NCBI RefSeq assembly: GCF_938030725.1
Contig: NZ_CALHIQ010000013.1
Location: 1 to 64,000, forward strand
DNA: 64,000 nt
Direction: 5' to 3'
Source: an uncultured Fretibacterium sp.
GTDB taxonomy: Bacteria; Synergistota; Synergistia; Synergistales; Aminobacteriaceae
Shown: positions 17,761 through 24,813 of the stretch, one piece after another
Position numbering within the stretch: position 1 is the first letter of the stretch
Layout of the letters: every line of letters starts with the position of its first letter
Made by a program: the position numbers and the translations under genes
Notes under the pieces: generated by a model
Told to the model about the DNA's origin: nothing
Databases searched by the model: none
The model's input: the letters and a program-made list of their open reading frames with translations, nothing else

Positions 17761-18128
17761 TGAAACGCACTCCCCTTCGTGAAATAATAATAGTTCGTAC
17801 CGCGCCATGAACGCGGCGTTTCGTTGCTTAACCGTTTAATAATAGGACGAAACGTCCTAAATGCCATCCGTGAAAAACATCAGGCGAGAGTGTCAAGGCC
17901 GCCGGGCGGCCCTTCAAGGGTGAACAGGTCCGTTTTGGTGCAGGTTCGGCAGGCGTTTCCACGTTAAAAGAGGTCTGCCCCTTGATCGGCATCAACGCTA
18001 ACTGCATAAGCAATTATCTTGTTGCCTTCATGTTATTATATACAGGTAAGACGGTGAACGCTCCTGAGATACTTTCTGAGAAAATGCGGTGCTGGATGCT
18101 GCTGACTTTTGAGGAGGGGGATTTTAGG
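17761..18128. promoter_or_regulatory. Divergent intergenic region with a palindromic site
   Basis: This 368-bp gap lies between the minus-strand AsmA-like gene and the plus-strand XRE gene. A perfect inverted repeat TAGGACG-AAA-CGTCCTA (17843-17859) touches a minus-strand TATTAT (17844-17839), which could be the -10 of the AsmA-like gene. A GC hairpin (GCCGCCGGGCGGC) lies near 17898-17912. Toward the XRE gene, TTGATC (17982-17987) and CATAAG (18005-18010) form a weak 17-bp-spaced promoter. GGAGGGGG precedes the XRE start. I see no gene in it. Confidence 0.45.
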
Positions 18129-18551
18129 ATGGCTTCGATCGGTGCCAACATCAAGGCGCGCCGCCGGGCGCTGGGCATGAACCAGGAGGAGCTGGCCAGG
18201 AAGCTTGGCGTGACGCAGGCGAACATCAGCCGCATCGAGTCGAGCGTCAAGGGGCTCAGCTCGGACATGCTGCTGCCCATCGCCTCGGCGCTCTCCTGCG
18301 ACGTGCGGGAGCTCCTGGGTCTGAAGTGCGACGACAAGACGGAGCTGTCGGCGCTGGGCGAGGACGCCCGCACCTTCGTGACCCGAACGCTCGAGAACGA
18401 CCCGCAGCTGGCCCTGTACCTTCGCAGCTTCGTGAAGGACCAGGACTCCTTCACGGAGGAGGACTGGAAGTTTCTGGCCTCGAGCCTGAGGCTGGCCCTG
18501 GGCTACGCCGTGGACGCCATCAAGACGCGCCGCGTCCGGGAGGGGTTTTGA
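18129..18551 (+). CDS. XRE-family HTH regulator paired with ImmA
   Basis: 140 aa. The N-terminal helix-turn-helix runs from about residue 5 to 60, with ELARKLGVTQANISRIES as the recognition core. The C-terminal half is helical and less conserved. The ATG at 18129 follows GAGGAGGGGG. The next gene encodes an ImmA/IrrE-type metallopeptidase, 5 bp downstream. In known pairs such as ImmR/ImmA the peptidase cleaves the regulator to relieve repression, for example after DNA damage or metabolic stress. The natural targets could be this operon itself and the following dipeptidase gene. There are no phage or integrative-element genes right beside it. Confidence 0.8.
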   Translation: MASIGANIKARRRALGMNQEELARKLGVTQANISRIESSVKGLSSDMLLPIASALSCDVRELLGLKCDDKTELSALGEDARTFVTRTLENDPQLALYLRSFVKDQDSFTEEDWKFLASSLRLALGYAVDAIKTRRVREGF

Positions 18552-18556
18552 GGGCA

Positions 18557-19087
18557 ATGTTTTGGGACGGGCTCCTGGGCCCTGCGAGGGAGGCTGCGGC
18601 CTCCCTCCTGCGATCGACGATGCCTCGGATGTCCGCGCCTCCGGTGAGCTTGAGCGTCATCTGCGACTACCTGGACATCCAGGTTTACGCTCAGCCCTGC
18701 GACGCCTTCGGGGCGCTTTTGGCGGAGGTGCGGGGACGGCGGATCCTGATGGTCAACACCGCGATCCCCCTCGTCCGGGCGCGCTTCTCCATCGCCCACG
18801 AGCTGGGACACGCCCTCCTGGGGCACCGCTCCGCCCTGGAGCGGCCCTCCCTGTCGGACGAACGGCAGGAGCGCCAGGCCGACCTCTTCGCGGCGGAGCT
18901 CCTGATGCCCCTTGCGATGGTCGCCGCCGAGGCTGGAGCCGGCCCGGAGGCTCTCGCCCGGCGCTATCGGGTGTCCCGCCAGGCCATGACGCTGCGGCTT
19001 CGCTCCATCTCTGCCCTCGTGAAGGCCGAGCGCCCCGATCCGGTCCCGGAACTCTCTCATGGCGGCACGTTTTGCCCGTCGGCCTGA
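18557..19087 (+). CDS. ImmA/IrrE-family metallo-endopeptidase
   Basis: 176 aa. The zinc motif HELGH lies at residues 81-85 in ARFSIAHELGHALLGH, followed by the ERQADLFAAELLMP segment that supplies the third ligand in the family. The C-terminal part (LARRYRVSRQAMTLRL) is also family-typical. It starts 5 bp after the XRE stop, so the two are one transcription unit. The expected job is proteolysis of the partner regulator. The start with ATG at 18557 has only weak ribosome-binding potential (GAGGG overlapping the upstream stop), in line with translational coupling. Confidence 0.8.
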   Translation: MFWDGLLGPAREAAASLLRSTMPRMSAPPVSLSVICDYLDIQVYAQPCDAFGALLAEVRGRRILMVNTAIPLVRARFSIAHELGHALLGHRSALERPSLSDERQERQADLFAAELLMPLAMVAAEAGAGPEALARRYRVSRQAMTLRLRSISALVKAERPDPVPELSHGGTFCPSA

Positions 19088-19115
19088 ACGAGGCCTGTCC
19101 GTTTTTACGGTTTAG

Positions 19116-19124
19116 TGCGATAAT
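19116..19124 (+). promoter_or_regulatory. Extended -10 promoter of the dipeptidase gene
   Basis: TGCGATAAT is a TGn-extended -10 (GATAAT) placed 73 bp before the dipeptidase ATG, without a good -35. The leader can fold AGGC.GCCC...GGGC.GCCT (about 19150-19174) ahead of the GAGGAGG ribosome-binding site. Confidence 0.45.
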
Positions 19125-19196
19125 AAACAACTTACCATATCTATCTTTGGAGGCAGCCCGCGAGGTTGGGCGCCTCCGCCGAGGAGGTCCGTTTGG

Positions 19197-21002
19197 ATGT
19201 TTCTGGTGACGACAGCGGCGGTTTTCGGCGCGCTTGCGCTGGTGCTCCTTTGGAGGCGGCCCGCGCACGCCTGTATGACGGTTTTGGTGGGGCGCAGGGC
19301 CTCCGAGAACGGCGTGGTCCTGGTGGGGCACAACGAGGACAGCCGCGGACGCTACGTGATGCTGACCCACATGACGGACCCCGTCATCCGGACCGTCCCG
19401 GAGACCGTCCGCTTTGAGCCGTGCTGCGCGGAACTGCCCCTGCCGGAGGCGAGTGCGGGCCTCCTGTGGTCCGAGGCGCGCCGGGGAGGAAAGGGTGGGG
19501 GCGAGTCCTACTGCGACCTGTTCATCAACCGGAACGGCGTCGTCGTTTGCAGCGACAACTGCTCGGACTCCCGCGAGGACGCCCCGGACCTGACGGACGG
19601 CGGCATCGGCTACGGCCTGCGCCGCCTCGTGGCCGAGGGGGCCAGGAGCGCCGCTCACGCCGTGGAGATCGCCGCGGACCTCATTCAGCGCTACGGCTAT
19701 GCGGACAGCGGGCGGTCCTACCACTTCGCGGACAGCGAGGAGTGCTGGGTGGTGCAGGTGATGAAGGGCAAGCACTTCGCCGTCAAGCGGGTGCCGGACG
19801 ACGAGGTCTTCATCATCCCGAACCACTACACGATCCACGAGCCGGACCCGGACACGCCGGGCCTTCAGGCCCTCGTGGGCTACGCGACGAAGCGCGGGTG
19901 GTACAGCCCCGCGGACGGTCCCTTCGACTTCGCCAAGGCCTGTCAGGCCCCGGCGTCGCGGGGGGCGATCTACAACATGCACCGGCACGTGCGAGGGCTT
20001 GAGATCCTGCTGGAGCGTGACCTGAGCGGCCTCCTCGACCGGCCGGAGGACCTACCCTTCTCCGTAAAGCCGGCGCGCCCGGTGGGGATCGGCACGCTGA
20101 AGAATATCCTGCGGACGCACTTCGAGGGCACGGCGTCCGACATCTCGGAGGGGGGCTCCCACCACTTCATGAGCACCCGCCCGATCTGTGCCGTCACGAC
20201 CCTTGAGAGCAACATCGTGGAGGTGCGCCACGCTCCGGAGCGCATCCTCGCGCGGCGCGCTCTGGGCCGGCCCTGCCTCTCCCCCTACATGCCCTGGTAC
20301 CTTGGCATCGCCGAGGTCCCGGAGGGGTACGGCTATGCGGCGGGGGCGAAGGAGGCCCTCGCGACGCACTTCTCCGTGCCCGCAACCGACCTGGACTGGC
20401 GGGAGGACAGCGCCTGGTTCCGGACCACGGCGGTTCAGGCGGCTGCGGAGCTCCTGGGCGGGGCCGCGGAGGAGGCCGTGCGCTCCAGGGTCTGCCTGAT
20501 GGAGGATCACATGGAGGACGAGCTCCGCATGATGGACGCCCAGATCGAGATGCACATGCACTCGGACCCCAACGTCGCCAGGGCTATGATGGAGGGACTG
20601 GTCCGCGCCTGGGGCGTGACGGTTCGGGAGGGGATGCACGCGCTCTTCAGCGACCTGAAGGTCCTGGTGGGGACGCCCGACGGGGAGCTGGATGCGTCGC
20701 AGGCGGGCGCCCGCTTCTCCGTGCGCTGGGACGCGCAGGGACTGACCCCCGCTGCCCTGGACCCGGAGCGATGCCTCGCTGGGCCGCACTACCTGCCGCA
20801 GGAGAAGTGGTCCGTCGGGTCCGCGCTGGAGGTTGCGCCGGACGGCGCTTCCTTCAAGCTGACCTTCGGCGGCGGCGCGTGGATGGAGGACGCAGACCCC
20901 TGCCTTACGGACCTCGCCGTCCTGCTGACGGCACGGGATGGAACGCGCCGGGCGGCCTGCGTGCGGCTGAGGGTGCGCCGGGACATCCCCCTGAAGGGGT
21001 AG
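19197..21002 (+). CDS. C69-family dipeptidase, exported
   Basis: 601 aa. An N-terminal hydrophobic signal (about residues 1-25, ending AHA) precedes Cys26 in CMTVLVG. In C69 peptidases (PepD type) a cysteine becomes the N-terminal nucleophile, so signal cleavage would directly expose it. VGHNEDS and SYHFADSEE, SDNCSDSRED and RYGYADSGRSYHF match the family. The product should release amino acids from dipeptides outside the cytoplasmic membrane. GAGGAGG lies 10 bp upstream of the ATG. The following P1-type aminopeptidase gene starts 4 bp after the stop, so the two peptidases are translated together, fitting a peptide-fermenting lifestyle. Confidence 0.85.
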   Translation: MFLVTTAAVFGALALVLLWRRPAHACMTVLVGRRASENGVVLVGHNEDSRGRYVMLTHMTDPVIRTVPETVRFEPCCAELPLPEASAGLLWSEARRGGKGGGESYCDLFINRNGVVVCSDNCSDSREDAPDLTDGGIGYGLRRLVAEGARSAAHAVEIAADLIQRYGYADSGRSYHFADSEECWVVQVMKGKHFAVKRVPDDEVFIIPNHYTIHEPDPDTPGLQALVGYATKRGWYSPADGPFDFAKACQAPASRGAIYNMHRHVRGLEILLERDLSGLLDRPEDLPFSVKPARPVGIGTLKNILRTHFEGTASDISEGGSHHFMSTRPICAVTTLESNIVEVRHAPERILARRALGRPCLSPYMPWYLGIAEVPEGYGYAAGAKEALATHFSVPATDLDWREDSAWFRTTAVQAAAELLGGAAEEAVRSRVCLMEDHMEDELRMMDAQIEMHMHSDPNVARAMMEGLVRAWGVTVREGMHALFSDLKVLVGTPDGELDASQAGARFSVRWDAQGLTPAALDPERCLAGPHYLPQEKWSVGSALEVAPDGASFKLTFGGGAWMEDADPCLTDLAVLLTARDGTRRAACVRLRVRRDIPLKG

Positions 21003-21006
21003 GCTC

Positions 21007-22089
21007 ATGGCCTCTCTCGTGGAGGAGCTGGGGCTGGGCGTTGGCGCGCTGTCCAGGGGGCCGAGGAACGCCCTGACGGACGTGCCGGGCGTGCGCGTCG
21101 GCCACGCCACGGTGGACGACGGTGGCGTCCAGACGGGCGTCACGGCCGTGATTCCGGCGCCCGGAAGCCTGTTTCGCCAAAAGGTCCCAGCGGGGTGTGC
21201 CGTGTTCAACGGCTTCGGCAAGAGCATGGGGCTCCTGCAGATTCAGGAGAAGGGGACCATTGAGACGCCCGTCGTCCTGACGGGGGTCTCGAGCGCCGGG
21301 GCGCTGTACGAGGCGCTGTTCCGCCGCTCCATGGACGAGCACCCTGAGATCTGCACGACGGCGGGCAGCGTGAACCCCGTGGTGTGCGAGTGCAACGACA
21401 GCTACCTGAACGACGCACGGGCCGCGCGCCTGGGCCGTCCCCAGTTGGACGCGGCGCTGGCGGCGGCCGCGGAGGACTTTCAGCAGGGCGCGGTGGGCGC
21501 GGGGCGGGGAATGACCTGCTTTGGGCTGAAGGGCGGCATCGGCAGCGCCTCGCGGCTGGCGGCGGCAGGGAAGGAAACGTACACCGTCGGCGTCCTGGTC
21601 AATGCGAACTTCGGCGTCATGACGAACCTCGTTCTGGCGGGGCGTCCTGTCGGGGCGGCACTTTCGGCCCTCCTGGAGGCACGCCGGACCGAGGAGGAGC
21701 GGGAGTCCGGCTCCATCATCCTGGTGCTGGGCACGGACGCGCCCCTCACGGCGCGGCAGTTGACGCGGATGGCGCGCCGGTGCTTCGTGGGCGTAGGCCG
21801 GACGGGCTCCTTCGTGGGGGACGGCAGCGGCGACGTTGCCGTGGCCTTTTCGAACGCCTTCCGCATCCCCCACGAGGTGTCGGAGGACCCCGTCCTCCGC
21901 GTTCCCTCCCTTCACGAGAACTGCATTGACCCCCTGTTTCAGGCCGCTGCCGAGGCTGCGGAGGAGGCCATCCTGAGCGCGCTCCTGTGGGCGGAACCCG
22001 TTCGGGGGCGCGGGGGGCACGTCCGCCATGCCCTGCGGGACTTCCTGCCGGAGCTTGACGCCGCCGGTCTGCTGTCCACGACGCGCTGA
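21007..22089 (+). CDS. P1-family (DmpA-type) aminopeptidase
   Basis: 360 aa, the usual size for DmpA/BapA-like N-terminal nucleophile peptidases. The TDVPGVRVGHATV opening, GVSSAGAL, GAVGAGRGMTCFGLKGG and VLVNANFG segments follow the family order. The predicted self-cleavage site is Gly235-Ser236 in ESGSIILVLGTDAPL, which would produce alpha and beta chains with Ser236 as nucleophile. Family members remove N-terminal residues, sometimes D- or beta-amino acids. There is no signal peptide, so it acts in the cytoplasm. The AAGGGGT ribosome-binding site is inside the end of the C69 gene. Confidence 0.85.
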   Translation: MASLVEELGLGVGALSRGPRNALTDVPGVRVGHATVDDGGVQTGVTAVIPAPGSLFRQKVPAGCAVFNGFGKSMGLLQIQEKGTIETPVVLTGVSSAGALYEALFRRSMDEHPEICTTAGSVNPVVCECNDSYLNDARAARLGRPQLDAALAAAAEDFQQGAVGAGRGMTCFGLKGGIGSASRLAAAGKETYTVGVLVNANFGVMTNLVLAGRPVGAALSALLEARRTEEERESGSIILVLGTDAPLTARQLTRMARRCFVGVGRTGSFVGDGSGDVAVAFSNAFRIPHEVSEDPVLRVPSLHENCIDPLFQAAAEAAEEAILSALLWAEPVRGRGGHVRHALRDFLPELDAAGLLSTTR

Positions 22090-22164
22090 GCGATGGCTGG
22101 ACGACGGCGAAGCGCTTCGTTTTGGAGCGGTCCCCGCCGCCTTCGGAGGGGAGCGAACCGCGTC

Positions 22165-22701
22165 ATGGAGCGGATGCTGAAGCGCCTCGTCCTCGCCTTT
22201 CTGGCCCTTCTGGCCGGGTGGCTGGGACTTGAACACTGGCAAGGGCAGACGGGGGACGTCCTCTCCGCTCCGGTGGTGCGCGTCGTGGATGGGGATACGA
22301 TCGTCGTGAGCGTGGAGGGCTCGAACCGGAAGGTGCGGCTCATCGGGGTGGACACCCCGGAGACCGTGAAGCCCAACACACCGGTGCAGTACTACGGAAA
22401 GGCGGCCAGCGACTTCACGAAGCGGGAGCTGACGGGGCGGCGCGTCTGGCTGGAGTACGACGCCGAGCCGACGGACCGCTACGGACGCCACCTGGCCTAC
22501 GTGTGGCTGACGTCCCCGCCCGAAAGCGCGGACGAGGCGTCGGTGCGGCGGGGCATGTTCAACGCGCGGCTCCTGACGGGAGGCTATGCGCGGGTGCTGT
22601 CCATCAAGCCGAACACCCGCTACAGGGAACTCTTCGCCCGACTGGAGGAGGAGGCCCGCCGTTCGAAGATCGGGCTGTGGGGCAGGAAGGCCGGCCGGTA
22701 G
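22165..22701 (+). CDS. Secreted thermonuclease-family (SNase-like) nuclease
   Basis: 178 aa. A short N-terminal hydrophobic helix (MLKRLVLAFLALLAGWLGL) acts as signal or anchor. The SNase core follows: VVDGDTIVV, VRLIGVDTPE, the catalytic-type Arg in DRYGRHLAYVW, and a C-terminal IGLW. The metal and catalytic residues expected for staphylococcal nuclease homologs are visible. The ATG at 22165 is preceded by GGAGGGGAGCG; a longer frame opens at 22093, 3 bp after the aminopeptidase stop. It likely degrades extracellular or periplasmic nucleic acid and may be the last gene of the peptidase operon. Confidence 0.8.
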   Translation: MERMLKRLVLAFLALLAGWLGLEHWQGQTGDVLSAPVVRVVDGDTIVVSVEGSNRKVRLIGVDTPETVKPNTPVQYYGKAASDFTKRELTGRRVWLEYDAEPTDRYGRHLAYVWLTSPPESADEASVRRGMFNARLLTGGYARVLSIKPNTRYRELFARLEEEARRSKIGLWGRKAGR

Positions 22702-22726
22702 GACGGCACAGGACGCGATCGCGTCA

Positions 22727-22755
22727 TTGACATTATCCTTCGTCTGGCTCATAAT
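22727..22755 (+). promoter_or_regulatory. Strong promoter of the helicase gene
   Basis: TTGACA (22727-22732) and CATAAT (22750-22755) have ideal 17-bp spacing. Transcription would start near 22762, only about 16 nt before a terminator-type hairpin. Confidence 0.75.
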
Positions 22756-22777
22756 CAGACGCGAGGGATCTTAATGC

Positions 22778-22809
22778 GGGGAAGGCCCGACGCGGCCTTC
22801 CCCTTTTTT
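22778..22809 (+). terminator. Terminator hairpin in the helicase leader (attenuator candidate)
   Basis: GGGGAAGGCC pairs perfectly with GGCCTTCCCC over a 6-nt loop and is followed by six T. It lies between the promoter and the likely helicase start. It could also terminate the nuclease transcript from upstream. Confidence 0.75.
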
Positions 22810-22833
22810 GCCTATGGGGGTATGCAGGTTTCA

Positions 22834-22910
22834 ATGAACGAAGTGCAGGGAATGAACGAAGTGAGTAAAACGAGTGAAGTGAATGAAGTGAGTGAAGTGA
22901 GTGAAGTGAA
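22834..22910 (+). repeat. Short in-frame repeats at the helicase start
   Basis: Copies of a 9-bp AGTGAAGTG-like unit, mixed with AATGAACGAAGTG, encode repeated NEV/SEV tripeptides. Because the unit is a multiple of three, copy-number change would alter tail length without shifting frame. Confidence 0.7.
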
Positions 22911-24732
22911 GGGCGAGAACGAGGCCGGGGAGGGGGGGACGCCCTTCGGCGCGCCCTCAAACCTGGACCTGAGCGAGATATCGAGGGACGAGTACCGCGA
23001 GCTTGAGAGCTACGGGCGGGAGCCCGTCGACGAGGGGTTTGACGTCTACGGCCTTCGGGACGAGCTCCTGCGCGCGCTGGAGGAGAAGGGCTTCGAGCAC
23101 CCGACGCCCGTGCAGCGGCGCGTGCTGGGCGCGGAGTGGCAGGGACGGGATCTGATCGTCCGGGCGCGGACGGGCAGCGGCAAGACGCTGGCCTTTCTCC
23201 TGCCCCTGCTCCAGGAGGTTTCGGTGGGGGAGAGGCAGCCCCGAATTCTGGTGCTGTCCCCGACCCGCGAGCTGGCGCAGCAGACGGCCAAGGAGGCGGA
23301 GTGGCTGACGCGCCACCTGAGGTTGGGCGTCGTGGCGCTGGTGGGCGGCATGGAGATGGGCCCCCAGCTGCGCGCCCTGCGCGGGGGCGCGGCCGTCGTC
23401 GTGGGGACCCCCGGTCGGGTGCGGGACCACATCGAACGCGGAACCCTGCTGACGGAGGGCATCCAGCACGTGGTCCTGGACGAGGGGGACCTGATGCTGG
23501 ACATGGGCTTCCGCGACGAGCTGGAGGCCATCCTGGGGGCCATGCCGGAGGAGCGCCGGACGTGGCTCTTCTCCGCCACGATGCCGGACGAGATGCGGGA
23601 GCTGGCGGACCGCTACCTGAAGGCCCCCTTGATCCTCTCCCTCGTGGAGGAGGGGGCGCAGCACGCGGACATCCTGCATCGGGTCTACATGATCCCCTCC
23701 CGCCGCCGCTTTGAGGGGCTGGTGAACATCCTGCTGTGGGAGCACCCGAGGCGCTGCCTCGTGTTCTGTCACACGAAGATGGAGTCCATCGAAATCGCCC
23801 AGAAGCTGCAGGACGAGGGATTCACCGCGGCGGCCCTGCAGGGCGACATGACGCAGAACGAGCGCATGGCGGTGCTCGCCTCCTTCAAGTCCGGCTCCAT
23901 CCCCTGTCTGGTGGCGACCAACGTGGCTGCGCGGGGGCTGGACGTGGAGGGCGTGACGCACGTCATCCAGCTTGGACTGCCGGACGACCAGGAGACCTTC
24001 GTCCACCGCAGCGGCCGCACGGGAAGGGCGGGCAACGAGGGCACGAACCTGATCCTGCTCTCGCCGCCCGAGGCGGGGCGCTTCCGCGACATGCTGCGCT
24101 CCACCCGGATGAAGGTGGAGTGGGAGGACATCCCGGACCTGGACCGCATCCACGCGACGCAGCGCGAGGTGATGGAGCGCGAGCTGCTCTCCGCGCCCCT
24201 CGACGGGGACTACGAGGAGTGCCTGAGCTGGGCGGAGGACCTCCTGTCGCGCGCGGAGCCGAGGGTGCTGACCGCGAAGCTCCTGGCCTTCCTCTCCTCC
24301 CGCACGGCCAAGGGGTACAGCCTCAGCGCGGAGCTGGATCGAGAGCGGGAGCGCCGTCGGGGAGGACGCTCGGCGGTTCGGACGCGGGAGAGTGCGGCGC
24401 CGGGCCGCAGGCAGCGCGGCGTCATGACACGGATGCGCAGCAGCCGCGGGCCGGTGACGGACGTGGGCCGCATCCTGAACGCGCTCTGCACGGCGCTGAA
24501 GGTGGAGCGCTGCGAGGTGGGCGCCATCCGCCTGAAGGACGATCACATCCTGGTGGAGCTTCAGCCGCTGGCCATGTCTCGCCTGGAGCAGGGACGGGCG
24601 GGGCTGGCGCGCTGGGGGCTCTTCCCGGAGGACGAGGCTCCCAGTCGCGGGCGGCGCAGCCTCCGCGGCGAGGTCCGCAGCCGGCGCGGAGGCGTGAGAA
24701 CGGGGCTTCGCAGGAGCCGGGAGGAGTATTAG
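22834..24732 (+). CDS. DEAD-box RNA helicase with DbpA-type RNA-binding domain
   Basis: 632 aa from the ATG at 22834. In-frame ATGs also lie at 22774 (which would translate the terminator hairpin) and 22822. An acidic N-terminus of NEV/SEV repeats is followed by the helicase core: Q-motif (GFEHPTPVQ), motif I ARTGSGKT, PTRELAQQ, TPGR, motif II DEGD in place of DEAD, SAT, ARGLDV and HRSGRTGRAG. The C-terminus carries a Lys/Arg-rich tail around a DbpA-like RNA-binding domain (DVGRILNALC to VELQPLAMSR). It should remodel structured RNA, probably in ribosome assembly or cold response. Gene control appears to involve leader attenuation. The DEGD motif is unusual but keeps the Asp-Glu pair. Confidence 0.85.
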   Translation: MNEVQGMNEVSKTSEVNEVSEVSEVKGENEAGEGGTPFGAPSNLDLSEISRDEYRELESYGREPVDEGFDVYGLRDELLRALEEKGFEHPTPVQRRVLGAEWQGRDLIVRARTGSGKTLAFLLPLLQEVSVGERQPRILVLSPTRELAQQTAKEAEWLTRHLRLGVVALVGGMEMGPQLRALRGGAAVVVGTPGRVRDHIERGTLLTEGIQHVVLDEGDLMLDMGFRDELEAILGAMPEERRTWLFSATMPDEMRELADRYLKAPLILSLVEEGAQHADILHRVYMIPSRRRFEGLVNILLWEHPRRCLVFCHTKMESIEIAQKLQDEGFTAAALQGDMTQNERMAVLASFKSGSIPCLVATNVAARGLDVEGVTHVIQLGLPDDQETFVHRSGRTGRAGNEGTNLILLSPPEAGRFRDMLRSTRMKVEWEDIPDLDRIHATQREVMERELLSAPLDGDYEECLSWAEDLLSRAEPRVLTAKLLAFLSSRTAKGYSLSAELDRERERRRGGRSAVRTRESAAPGRRQRGVMTRMRSSRGPVTDVGRILNALCTALKVERCEVGAIRLKDDHILVELQPLAMSRLEQGRAGLARWGLFPEDEAPSRGRRSLRGEVRSRRGGVRTGLRRSREEY

Positions 24733-24780
24733 GGAGGGGACGAGTGGGGCGCGGACTTCGGCTGCACCCCATTCCTTTAG

Positions 24781-24813
24781 CGAGGCGGCGCTACAGCGCC
24801 GCCTCGTGCTTTT
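24781..24813. terminator. GC-rich hairpin between convergent genes
   Basis: CGAGGCGGCGCT (24781-24792) pairs with AGCGCCGCCTCG (24795-24806) and is followed by GTGCTTTT on the plus strand. It overlaps the last codons of the minus-strand gene and probably ends the helicase transcript. Confidence 0.55.

Noticed and set aside
18129..19087. XRE/ImmA pair as part of an integrative element
   Set aside because: No integrase, excisionase or transfer genes lie next to it and base composition matches the host.
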